In this document: positions 25,701-37,699 of the stretch, in pieces
How the letters are laid out: every line of letters begins with the position of its first letter
How positions within the stretch are numbered: the first letter of the stretch is position 1
NCBI RefSeq assembly: GCF_036370855.1
Contig: NC_088103.1
Location: 13,951,404 to 14,015,403 of the forward strand
From: Dromaius novaehollandiae
Lineage: Eukaryota > Chordata > Aves > Casuariiformes > Dromaiidae
DNA: 64,000 nucleotides
Reading direction: 5' to 3'
Program-made: the position numbers and the translations under genes
The notes under the pieces: generated by a model
Seen by the model: only the letters and a program-made list of their open reading frames with translations
Database searches by the model: none
Told to the model about the DNA's origin: nothing

Positions 25701-28700
25701 GTATGAATCAGTTGAGATGTTTGCATAGCATTATACTGACATTCTAATATTTTTGATTTGAAAGATATTTTAATTAAGACTCTTCAGAAGGGCAAGTCTG
25801 GTGAATATGTCAGACTGAGTATGATAGCGGTCAGATTAAAAATGCCAAAGGATAAATGATACCAATATTGTATAGGTATGCAAAAGGAAATGGCAAAAAC
25901 TTTTTTCTAGTATGAAGTAAATTCCTCAGAATCAAAAGACTTTCAGTAATATTTTGCTCTAGACTCAAATAATTATGTCAAAGAGCCAAATTGAAGACTT
26001 CTTGTTCCTCTTTCCAGAAGGAGTCTTTAGAGACATGTCATTATGTTCTCTACTTACCAAATTCTGTATTGCTTTTTATGTTTTTTTTTGAAGAAAGACA
26101 CATCTACTTTTAAACAATGGTGCTTCTAAACAGTTGAAACAGTTCTCAGAAGCAGATACTCAGAAGCTCATTTTATACTGTGCTATATCATGCAAGTCTT
26201 TTGGTGCGTGAATTAAATGAGCTGGAGATGTAAAGTTTCTATAAATAGCTGTCTATTTCTGGCTTGTTGTCACTGTCATAACTCTACTGAGAAGGCTTGA
26301 CTTATTTCTTTTATGCCCTCATTGTACGGCCTAACATTTTGTGCAATAGCCTCTTGTGTTATTTTTATCTTTTGTTTCCATATTTTGTTGGAACAAAACT
26401 ATTGGGTCAGCTTTAGCTACCTTTTTTTTGTTTGTGGGGTATTTGCTTGCTTGTTTCTTTCTTGTTGGTACTAAATAATCACATCTATCCAAATTCATTT
26501 TACTAGCCTTGAAATTTCATGCTGCCAGAACCTAAAGGCCAAGTTATCCAAAATGAGGAACATTTTGAAAATCTTGGCCAGACCTATAGAACTAAAATCA
26601 AATATGACTGGTATGAATGCAGATCTCTCAACTTTTCTGCCTGCAGACGCTCAGAACTTTGTTTAATGAGGAACAGGAGTCTTGTGCACGTGTGATAAGG
26701 AAGAGTGAAGATAGGACAAATCTTTTGGCTCCGAGGTGTCATCGCTGTGCTTTTCCCTCTCTGGATTGCCTGTGTAAGGTGCAGCTTTTGTGCTGCAGTT
26801 TTATGAGCTAGCATAAGGTGAGAGTTAGGAAACTTGCATGCCTCAAACATGAGATTTAACACACTTGTCCATCCAGTCTCCTCACTCAGAGTGCAACCAG
26901 GAGTAACATGCAATGTTCATTCGTGGAACATGTACCTCAGGAGTCTTCAAGGGAGCATCCGTCTGCCTGTTGCTTGCTGAGCCCCTGTGCCAGTACAGAG
27001 GGATAAAGTACAGTGAGTTACTCAGACCATAGTTCTAGTTAGGCTTTCTGCAGTGGAAGTGCCTGTTCAAGGCATCCAAACAGTGCATCACTGTTTGTGG
27101 GCACCATATTGTAAACCCACTCAGGGAACCCCTGGAAATGCTTCTTTTTAGTAACCCAGATCAGCTTGTTTTTACAGTGTGGGCTCACATGTAACTGCTG
27201 GCACAGCAGCCGGTGGCGCGCTGCAGCGCAAGGGTGGGAACGAGCATTGGAGCAATTCCTTTGTAAGCTGCCCTTGTGGTCATAGCCCCTGTGTAGTGAG
27301 GCTGCAGCCTACAGTGTTCACAGCTGCCTTTGGCTCTACATTTATTCTTACCAGGTCATAGTTAAACTTACAAAAATATTTTCTTTTAGTTCAAATTAGT
27401 AGGTATTTTTTTTCCCTGTTTCTCTCATGGCAAGCTGAAAATCATCCAACTCAACTCTCCTACCTCCTTTCCTGGAGCCACAGCTCATGTTGAAATGTAA
27501 ACACTTTTTCTGTCATTAACAGCAATGACTAGGAGATAGTACTGAGCAACAAGATGAATACCTACCCACCAGTTTTGTAAATGGCCAATACTCTGACCAA
27601 CTCTGTGTTTACAGATATCTACATTATGTGCTTTTTTGTGGTTATAACTTTAAAATCTGATGCATGACATGTATATGAAGTTGCAATAGGTCACAATGGA
27701 TTCTGTTGGAATCAAATTACTTTGCCGTTTAATTAAAATATTCCTGGGTCAGAGTGGCTGTCATCCTGCTTTGCATTAATAAGGGGCCATCCTCGCAAAC
27801 CAGGATAACTGAAATCTGCTGGCATGTCTTGAATTACAATAAATATCATGAGGGCAAGTGTACATAAAATGCTTCAATTAATATTTTCTTCAAATAAAAC
27901 AAGGTTATGTGGAGATGATCTCAGGGAATAAGGGACAAAAAAATACGTTTATGAGACTGGGCTTGACAATCTGATATTTCCCCAGGCACTGGGGAATCAA
28001 TCTCAACTGTAGGAAAGAGAATTAAATAGTCACTGTGGGGTGTGTGGATGACCATTCATTTCAGCTGCTGAAAAGCTTCCTGGGAGAGAGAGATGGGGAA
28101 AAGGGAATTCCTGCTGAGCACACCACCTACCTTGTTTCTTCAGAAATCTGAGACTTGAAGTTGCATATGACAGGATGAATTAATGAAAATGGGGTTTTAT
28201 CAACTTACTCAGAATTAGAATGCCTAATGAAACTGCTGATACCATCTCAGTTCCTCTGCAGGAAAGATGTCACTTTGGAGGGTCTTCCTTCTTGAATTTT
28301 CTCCGATTTGGTTCAAGAACAATATCACAGGACTGTGGAAGACAGATTTATTGAAGTTGATAAGAGCAACTAATTTGAAACAATGTTGAATCAGTAACAA
28401 CTAAAGGTATTGAAATGCCAGGTCATTTGAGAAATAGAGATAAAAACTCCCCTCTGCCTGACTTTTACATGGGCTGGGGGGATATCCATGGCACAAGAGG
28501 ATGCCAGAGTTTCTGCTTGTATTCCTCCTTTTTTTTTTTTTTTTAATCATGCTCCCTCTTCCCACAATGATGCTACACAAGCTAGGGGCAAATAGCAGGC
28601 AAGGATGAACAGTATGTTGTTTCTTTACAGCTTTTCAAAGATTTTTTCAAAGAGGTAATATTGTATATTGTACAGAGGAACTGTATTACTTATGCAAAAT

Positions 28701-31700
28701 GGCAGCGTATGGTGCCAGAGATAGATGCTCCAGGTAGAGATTTTGTAACCCATGAACAGTCTAGAGCTGAAGTTGGAAGCTGAGTTTCTCATCAGACCTG
28801 GGAAGCTGTCACAAACCAGGGACCAGCTTGTGGATGGAGCCTCAGTGGTGCACTGAGACAAGAACCCTGTGGATTGGTTTGTGTAGGTCTGTCTTCCTGT
28901 GAGGATAATGGGGGCTGCAGAAACTGAAGTGGAAACTGTAGTTTCTGCTAAAACTAGCCCACCAATTCAAATTCCCAATGAAAATGAACAGACAGAGAAC
29001 AACACATGATTATGAAAATTGTGTTTTGCTTTGGTTTTTGTTTTTCAGCTTTGTGTTCCTTGAAAAAATAAACCCAGGATCAGCCAAACTGAAGGCAAAT
29101 TATATTTAGTTTATTATTATCTGATTACAGTTAAGTGTGTGTTCAGTAACTGGCAGTCAATCATTTCAGTCATTTTTGTTAACTACTGTATCACCTTAAC
29201 AGTTCCATCTGATAATAGATAATCCAGGTGCCCTTAACCATATAAGACAATATCTGCAGCAAAGGCCGAATGTTTTTGGAGTCACTTTCTGTATTCCAGT
29301 GCAATTGCAATGTATATAAATATTAACTTCTAGCCCGTTGTCAACAGACAACAGTTGTTTTTCATTATTGGGTGCTAAACTTCTCTACCACAGCTGCCAA
29401 AAAGAAAGCAAAATCAATGTTCCAAGGTTTTTTCAGATGACGCTCTCTAGAGTGTCTTGTTCAGTAGGTAATCCTCATAGTTCATGCTTCAAATGTGTTA
29501 CAGGCCTCTGGAAGTCTGCGTGCCCAGAATATAGACTATGTGATTCTGTCTCATTTTATAGTCAGAGTCAAGAATTTCCCAAGAAAATTTGAGCTTTCCT
29601 AAGCACTGTAACCTAGCACCCACTTTGAACTGGAAGAGACATTGCTTAAGAGAAGCAAATGGAGGATTTTTGTGATCTCTTTCAGAATGAAGAAAGAGAG
29701 ATGATGCAACCACCGCCAAATGGCAAGGAAATTTTACATGGAAAGAAGGATAAATTCTCTTCTGTCACAAATACAGCTTCTCAGCCCAAACCTGTGGTCC
29801 AGTCGCTTCCTTTTTTTCTGTGTGAACTGCACAAAGAAGCAGACTGAGTATTTGTCTTTCTGGCAGGGATAAGACTCTGGGAAGGGTGGATGATTTTTCT
29901 TCCCATGGTGTATTTCTCTCTGGTTCTTTGCCAGTAAAAAATACTGTATACACTCAAAGACAAGCTAAAATAAGGTCAGACTCTAAATGCAGAATAGACC
30001 TTGCCTCTGTGCTCAGTTTTGCCATATAGCTCCTTTAATGGGTGCAATTACAGCTCCAATGATTTGGATGTATTATTGCTCTCACATTTATCATCTTTGT
30101 CAAACTCTGGGATTCACCTTCACCCTACTGATGCCCTGAATAGAGAGTTCAGTTATCAGTCTCATTCATCTGCATTTTGAACCTCATAGTATAGATTGAA
30201 ATGGCTTTTGAATAACTTGTAAGGCCTGGAAAAGGGCTTTACTTGCTGCATTACAACAGTTTTCAGCTCACAGCTATTTTTGCTGATGTTCCTGTTCTTT
30301 GAGCAGCAACAGCAAGGTAGTGGCTTTAGCTAATGAAGTAATACTGAATTTTGAATGCTGACTTTGTTTTTCTTGGAATAGCATGAAGAAAATTCAGAGG
30401 TTCGGGTGTCAGGTGGAGATTAGAGGAAGAAAATGAAATTCAAAACAGGAAGCAGAGACAGGCTCCAACTTACCTTCATGACATCTCCGTCTAAGTGGTA
30501 AAGAGTATTTACAGTTACTGACTTCTCACTTGCCAGTTAATTGTAGTTCTGCAAAATCACCAAGGAAGTATGCATTTAAAGATTACATTTTGTGACTTTT
30601 CTAAAGCCTTTAAAAGAAAATAGATGCTGGAGGAAAAAAAAGCAAGCAAGTCCTCTTCAGATACTCCACTGTTTTGTTGGACAGTTCTTCTCATGCCTGT
30701 AATGCAGTTGCCTGGAAATAGGCAGTGTCTGCTCAGGAGCCACATAGGACACCAGCACATCCGCTGCCAGAGATGGATGCAGATACAGGCAAGCAACTCG
30801 AAGCTTGCCAGGTGGGTTAATGTAGTGTGGTAACAAATAGCCTTGCTGTGACTCAGGATGTGCTTGCTCAGGCACAGCACTGAATTAATGTACCTGGGCC
30901 TTTGCTGGCTCGTGCCTGGCTGACGGAGAAGGGAGGCAGAGTTCACTTGTGCTTGCCCAGTCCTGGCCATGGAGACGTACCCATCTTTGTCCCCAGGCAG
31001 TCGCATACTGAGGAGCCTGTCTGATCAGCAGCGGTCAGAAATAAAACAGTGAGGAGGGGACATTGTTGGCAGCTGACAAGAGCTTGCTTGGGAGGAAGGA
31101 TTGTGGCCTGTGTACTCTCCATAAGCACGTAGGAGCAAGGGAGAACTGCTTTCCTGACAGGGCAGTGACTCTTACTTTCTGATAATCTAGTTTGGTGAGT
31201 AGGTGTGCTTGGTAGTCAGGATATTGTGATGGAGATATGTGGCAACCAACCTTTAAGGCTGTACTATGCCTTTTAATGGCAAAGATGTGGGAAAATGTAT
31301 TATATACTGATACGGTAGAGATTAAAATAGAAATACATTTTTTTTTCACACTTCATTTCTTGCCAATGATTACCTAATGCCAGATGCAATTTTTCCCCAT
31401 CTGTATTTCTGACTTGGTTGTTGTTCGTGTTTCCAGTTTTTCCTTTTGTTTGAAAGACTCACTATAGTTTCTCCACCAGCTCCAAATGCTTACCTTTAAA
31501 AGGTGTGATTGTTCAGAATTTACTCAGGTTTCAGTTTAAAGTGGTTCATGATGGACTGGAATAAAATATAAAAGTGGTAGGTGTCCAGGGTCACAAGGAA
31601 AACCTGCTTTGAAAGCCAGTAAGACAGATTTGTCTGATGGAAACTCATCTGTGTGAATCCGGCCCTGAATGTTTTTCATGATACTTCAGGGATGCTTTTA

Positions 31701-34700
31701 TTGAGAGAAGGTACACAGAAGTTTTGAAGTATGAGATGATGCAACTATTGCATCATAATGCATTTAGCAAATGATTGCGCTATTCCCAAAAGATCACAGA
31801 GAGAAAGGAAAAAATACATTCCTGAACTGGACAGTTTTGAGCATTTAGAGCCAAGGGGTAGACATATTTTTTCTCTCTTTTCCCTCTGTTCAAACAAATC
31901 ACTAGGGCCTTTCAGTGTTTCCACTCTTACTTTTTGAAGCTGTCAGCTCTGAAGTATAAGAGGTCAGCACACACTCACTTAGCATGGGTTTCACATGCTT
32001 GTCATGGCGTTTTATGCTTTTTTTTTTTTTTTAAGCCATATGAAGTGCTTCCTTTAATTGCAAAGTCAGAGCAAGAGTGTTCATTCTTATGCCAGTGACT
32101 TTTCTCTGAGCTCCCCACCCAAAATGAGCTGTGCTTTTCGAAATGGCTCCGGGTACAGCAGAACACTGTGTTCAGTTCCTATATCCCTGACTGCAACTTC
32201 AGCTTCTTCAGCTCTCTTGTCTCACAGTGCCCTCTCTACCTCCCTCAGCTCCCATACGATGTGTCCAGCACTTCCTGCCCTGTGCTATCTCCTTGGCTCT
32301 GGCCAAGAGAGACCATGCGCCCTGGGTCTTGGAGCAGAGGGCAGGCTCATCTGCCTGTGCTAATCGGCCTCATGGCAGGCTATGAGTTCCTGTGGGGTGC
32401 TGCCTTGTGGTCTGCTCCACCAATCTGGCATTTGTTTTCAAATATGGAAAGAAAAGATTTTTAAAGCAGCTGAAATGGCCTAAGGGTTGAATATGTGAAC
32501 TTGTCACATCCAGTGTTTTGGGTACAACACAGTCAGTTCATAATCTTCACATATCAACAGCATAATTTAGCATCTCCTGCAGAGCAATCACAGAGGGTCT
32601 GGAGTGTTTATTATAGATGGGATAGATTTTGTGATGTTCTCAAAAGCTGATTAATTTGTGTTTATGGAATTCTCTGACCTGACACATTGAAAGGATTTTT
32701 CTTCTCTGCTGTTATACACTTAAAAAAAAAAAGGAGAAGAAAAAAAAAGACCCAATGCTAAATATATCAAGGCATCAAAAAATAAATTCAGGGCATCACA
32801 GATTATGTATAAAGATAATTTTAGATACCAAAGAACAAGCAGTGTGGCTGAAACACAACATTTATAGGTGGAAAATGCTTGAAATGAGAAAACAGGTAGT
32901 ATTGATTTTTAATAGGCATTATATGCCTACATATCCATGAAAAGTTGATATTGAAGTTGTCACTAGGTAATAAGGATTATGTCTTGGAAGGGCTGGCTTG
33001 CAGTTACAGCTGGATGGAATTTCTTTGCTTCAGGGCAAGCTTTATGTTTTTGTTTTTGAACCCCGTGCTTCTACTCTGATCCTGAGCTTCCAATGCTCAA
33101 AGCCTGCAGTTTGCAAGCTGCTCTTCATCTGCGATCAGCGGTGCCCTGCAGAGGCCCGCTGTTTTCCCCAGTGCTTACTTCTAATCCAGAGCTATGACAG
33201 TCTCTCCAGCTGGATCTGGGCCATGGCAGGGGAAGTGGCACTGCAGGACTGCCGTGCTGCATCCTCGCCGCGGCCTCCCTGCGGGGCACGCGCTCTGGCT
33301 GCTGCTGCTCTCGCCCCTAGGAAGGGCTTTCTTTCCTATCTGGCTGGATGCTTTGAGACTCTCGAAGCTGAGACACAGATTGCTAGATTAGCAGAACAAA
33401 CTGCTTGCAGTTTTGAAGGAAAACTCTAAAATAAACTGCAAAGCCTGGGCTAATTATTTTTCTTCCTACCATGGCTGATTTGCCATAGCTACCTGTGCGC
33501 TTCCCCCCAGTGATCTTGGCATTTCTAATGTTTCTGTAAAAATACTTGTTTTCTAAGGAAGACGACTAAACTATTCTCTTTTCATGTTTATTCTCCCTCT
33601 GTCTTCCTTTTCAAGGCAGCAAGCCTCAAAAGCAGCCACCCCACTGAAAAGAGTTACAAAAGCAACCCTAATAATCCCGCAGTCTCCTCAAACCATCCAG
33701 GACAGGGCACTGTCTTTTCTCACAAGCTTATCTCCAGGTGGCAGAGTATTAGGAGCTGAAAAATTCTGTTTTTAATTTAGACATGCTCCTTGAAGTCAGG
33801 GTGGCTGCCCAGAGTACCACACATCATATTCATATAGCCGAATTCCTGCTGACATTGCCTTTGGTCCAGTGGTTGTGAAGACTGAGCAGCATTTGAGCAG
33901 TTTACTTGGTTAGTTGGTATATGCAGTTATATGCTTAAAGAGTGCTGCCTGTGGGCTTCTGCCCTTTGTGCAACAGCAATGCAAAGAAAAATCACCCCTC
34001 TAAAATGTGTTATTTTGTGCAAAAGGAAATTCCGTCAAGGGCTTAGGTCTCCTTGTTCCCTCTGAGGTGCAGTTTGCAGTATTACGTCTCCGGCAAGCCT
34101 CGTGTGCCCTCTAGCTGTTGCAGGCTTTTGGGGGAATGGAAATGTCTTTTCATTTTAAATTGGCCTCTTTGAATTTTGTTTTTGCAGAAAACAGGTAGGT
34201 CTTGAAAATGAATTCTCAGTAATTGCAATTAGAGGAGCAGTAGAGACTGAGCAGCTAATGAACAATGACACTTTGTAGTTACTGTCATCTTTGCACTGTC
34301 ACTGCTGTGATGATCTAATAGAAGAAAATTGTACTTGCTGTTCAGACAGGGTATTTATTGCTTTAAAAGGTATTTGCTTACAGTTAGCATGTTTAGCTGA
34401 AGCAGGAGAGAGTGATATGTCAGAAAAGGACGATTCCTATGAAATCGCCTAAGATGGGGCGTGGAACATTCTGTGGGCTGGAGGGGTGGGGAGTGAAGAG
34501 TTTGAGACAGCTTTTTTTTTTTTTTGCACAGGCCTTTTGTGAGATGTTTACCTCTGCAGAGCATGAAGTATCGCCAGCCCACTGACACAGTCAGCAGGAC
34601 ACTGGTGGCTCTGAATGCACTGTACTTTTGTCTGTCCCAAAGGGACCCAGCAAAGGTGGGAAAGCTGCTCCTGCTCAGAGCTGCCTTGAAAATGTAACAA

Positions 34701-37530
34701 TAAAGTGCCTGAGGACATGGAGCATAGGAAAGCACTGTGTCTTGTTGCTGGAGAGCAGTGGTGGGGCAGAGGATTTGAATGCAGCAGAGATAGGGTGTTG
34801 CATACCAAAATGCCACATGTATCTTCTCAGATATGAGAACTGGACAACCATAGTGCTGTGACAGAGAAGTGCACTCAAGTCATGGGGTATGGGAGGACCA
34901 ATACATTTTGTTGGTTTTTTTAGCTTTCACTGCATATTTACATAGTTTGTCCTCTTGAGGGTGAACATCTGTGTCCTGAATTTATTCAGCCTGCTCTTTC
35001 CTGCTACAGTGTTAAACCTAATTATGTTGTGTTCACTGCTACAGAGCAGCTCTCCTCGCACCTGGGTCGTTTGCAGCCCTCAAGACCAAAATGAGCCTGG
35101 CATTACGTACTGTGGGTCCAGAAACTCTTCGTTCTCAGAACCAGTCAGTTCTTGCATCCAACAGAGGACACATCTCATCTTGATTGATCCAGTCTGCATG
35201 TGGGTAAGTGAAAACTCTCACTATAATTGCTGGTTGCAAATTTACAGTTTCTCCAGTCTTACTTACCATTTTATGATCACTGGCACTGTCCTGCTTAAGG
35301 ACTGGAAGTACAATCCTAGCAGCACACAATATCTCCTTTGGCTGACAGCCACAGGACAAACACCATGTACTGTGGAGGGGGGAGGGAAGGAGGATCTAGG
35401 ACTCCTTCAAAGGCAGGAGAAAACTGCCCGTGCATTGGCAGTTGACTGCATGTACAGCTTGATTTCAGGGTGACTTGACGTCGGCTTCAGCAGAGCCTGC
35501 CAGCCTATATCCCCTCATAGCTGAGGACTTGGTGACCCAGCAGGAACCCTTGCTGCCCTGCTGCCAGGCATGCATGAGAGCCAGAGCACTGTCACCCTGC
35601 TTGAGAGGCAAACAACATACCCAAGATCCCCAGCAGAGGAGGGTGGAGATGTCTCCAGCCGAACAGTAAACTCCTCCATGCGTGCAAATCAGATACTCAT
35701 TTGCCAGCTGACAAGTGTGTGAGGAAGTGGCAGAGCTGCTGTGTAACAGGAACAGCTCTGGGTCTGCATGAGAAGCACCATGAGCAGCCCTGAGAGTCTC
35801 TTGTACTGAAAATGCATAAACATAGCTTTGAACCGGCTAGCTGTGAATTTGCACAGCCGGCTGTGTGTTTACAGGGTGCAAGTTAGCCAGCAGTCCTGGC
35901 TCTTTACCAGCAACATTGGTTGCTTCTGTCCCCATGTCCAGGCCACACAGTGCAGACGGAGAGCACTGAGGTCAGCTGCTGCTATTCCAGAGGCACTTTT
36001 GGGTTCAGCGCAACCCTGGGATTAGTAGTCTGAGGTATTTGGACCACGCTTCTGTGCTAGCAAGAATGCAAAGTTACGACAACCCCTTGCATGTAGGAGC
36101 TAGAAGGAGAACAGCGTGCCCCAAGGCACACATGTATGCCTGGTAATCAGGGGTTAGTTCAGGAGCGTGGCAGCCCTTGTGGGGGTAGGGCTGTGGCCCC
36201 TCAACTAGCCACAGCTGAGGTGCCTGGGCCCAGGTGAAGCTCGTCTGCAGTGACGAGGCTGGGGCTGCTTCTGGCCGGAGGAAGGGCTGCTGTGGGAAAG
36301 GGTCGCTGCAGGGAAGTTAGCAGGTAGCCATGCAGCTTCTTGTCTCTGTCTTGGGGGGAGGCTGGGCGGCTGGAGAAGGGGGTCTGTGCCCCCAGCTCAG
36401 CCTGGGGGTCTGAGCGTGTGGTGGGGAGAGCAGGTTGTGTGGCTGCAGGCTGGCTGGGGTGGGAGGCTGAGGGCAGTGTTGCTGGGGGAGCAGCCCAGGG
36501 TGGGGTGTGAGGGGCAGGAGGGAGCTGGGTGAGGGCTGTGTGGTATTGCAGGGCCCTCTGTGTGGTGGTGGTAAGGCCGGGCTGGGAAAAGCCAGCCTGG
36601 TGCCAGGCCTTCCCTCCACCTGGTAATATGCAGCCTGGTGGGCCTGTTAGTCTGCATGTGGCTCTTGCTCCAGCACTGCTTTGTCCTGTGGCTATTTTCT
36701 GAGCTGTTTCCTTACCAAATTGCTAGAAAAAGAGCCCATGTTCTTCTTGGCCATGTGGGCACATTAAAGGCTGCGGCCGCCTGCTTTTTTGGCACTGGAG
36801 GAAAGCTCTGATGCTAAAGTCTGTTAATTCCAGTGTTTAATTCAGCCTGGCTGGAGAGCGCTTTGTGCGAGCCTGGTCCTCACGAGTGGGAGGGAGGAAT
36901 GGTGATGGCAAGCACTGTGCTGGATGGGCCTCTCCCCCCTGCCCTGGCTGTGTAGGCCGGGAAGCTACTTGCCTCTGGCTCTTATCTCTGGACCGCAGTA
37001 CCCAGCCCTAATGCATCTGCTCCCCAGAGCAGCTGTTTACTTGTCCCTGCTGCTGCTGGCTGTTAAAATTGCAGTCATACTGGGGTAAAACATTTTTCTG
37101 TCCTTAATGTCCTCATAGAAAATACCAAGATGCTTTGAATAGTAGGAAATATGGCAAACCTTGGTTGGTATAAGCAACTCAGCTTGCTGGCACTGGGTGT
37201 GAGGCTCTAATTTTGGCTGTCTCCTGGCTTGTCCTTGTGTTGCACTGTGGTGCCTCCCCGTCTCTTCTGCGCTGGTGCCAGAAGTCACTGCCTAAATCCA
37301 GGATAATGTCGCCGGCCAAAATGGACATGGGGAGTGCCAGCCATCCTGCGGGAATGGTGTGTGCCCCATGGAAAAGGGATTAAATGCCTGTCAGACCTGC
37401 TTAATCAGCAACCCTCTTCTGCTGCACGGTGGAGTAAAGAGATGTTCTCAGAGGGCTGGAAATCCCAGATTTAGAGCACTGGGAGATGGCAGTGAGGAAT
37501 TTTTCTCCAAACCTGAACTCTACTCTCTAG
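22746..37530. other. Gene-poor interval between SLC16A9 and FAM13C
   Basis: No exon with both splice signals and a family match was found over about 15 kb. The interval holds T-runs (for example 28531-28544, 32019-32033, 34511-34524), a CpG-dense patch near 33245-33325 and a G-rich, CpG-poor tract at about 36340-36560. It could contain the FAM13C promoter and 5' UTR exons, or distant regulatory elements, which cannot be told from one sequence. Confidence 0.5.
36340..36560 (+). repeat. G-rich, CpG-poor tract with many G-runs
   Basis: The plus strand carries repeated GGGG and GGG runs separated by short spacers, with phrases such as GGCTGGGGTGGGAGGCTGAGGG. The complementary strand gives a proline-rich open frame that is a by-product of this composition. 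It looks like a decayed minisatellite or a quadruplex-prone tract. Confidence 0.5.
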
Positions 37531-37567
37531 GGATTTAACCATGTCCTTCCTGCAGATGAGGGTAGAG
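37531..37567 (+). CDS. FAM13C: Candidate first coding exon of FAM13C
   Basis: A CTACTCTCTAG acceptor precedes 37 bases containing ATG at 37541 with A at -3. The frame reads MSFLQMRVE and ends exactly at a codon boundary at a GAG|GTAAGG donor. The first supported RhoGAP exon at 41805 also starts at a codon boundary and needs an upstream ATG, so the two would join in frame. There is no sequence match to other FAM13 N-termini that I can defend, and such short exons occur by chance, so this is only a candidate. Confidence 0.25.
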
Positions 37568-37638
37568 GTAAGGGGATGTTGGAGTGCCTTAATGTGGAAG
37601 AAAGGCCCTTATCTGTGTATACTCTCTTCTCACTGCAG

Positions 37639-37699
37639 GTAGGCAAGAAAACCTGAAATAATAGCATTTCCAAACCTCATCACAGCATCTTGCGGAGAG
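37639..37699 (+). other. Candidate non-coding exon upstream of FAM13C
   Basis: A strong pyrimidine-rich acceptor (ACTCTCTTCTCACTGCAG) and a strong donor (GAGAG|GTAAGT) enclose 61 bases with stop codons in all three frames, so it could only be 5' UTR. It lies 71 bases after the candidate exon at 37531-37567, and the two are unlikely to be used together in one coding transcript. Confidence 0.25.

Noticed and set aside
32998-33429. 143-codon plus-strand frame in the intergenic interval
   Set aside because: No domain, no clear splice context, and a second frame is equally open; likely chance in a GC-richer patch.
34188-34194. Seven-base microexon between a strong acceptor (TTTTTGCAG) and a GTAGGT donor
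   Set aside because: Acceptor-donor pairs this close arise easily by chance, and no transcript frame requires it.
34955-35473. 172-codon plus-strand frame
   Set aside because: No recognisable domain; the apparent hydrophobic start is not followed by anything protein-like.
36317-36619. Proline-rich 100-codon minus-strand frame
   Set aside because: Its composition is explained by the G-rich tract on the plus strand.
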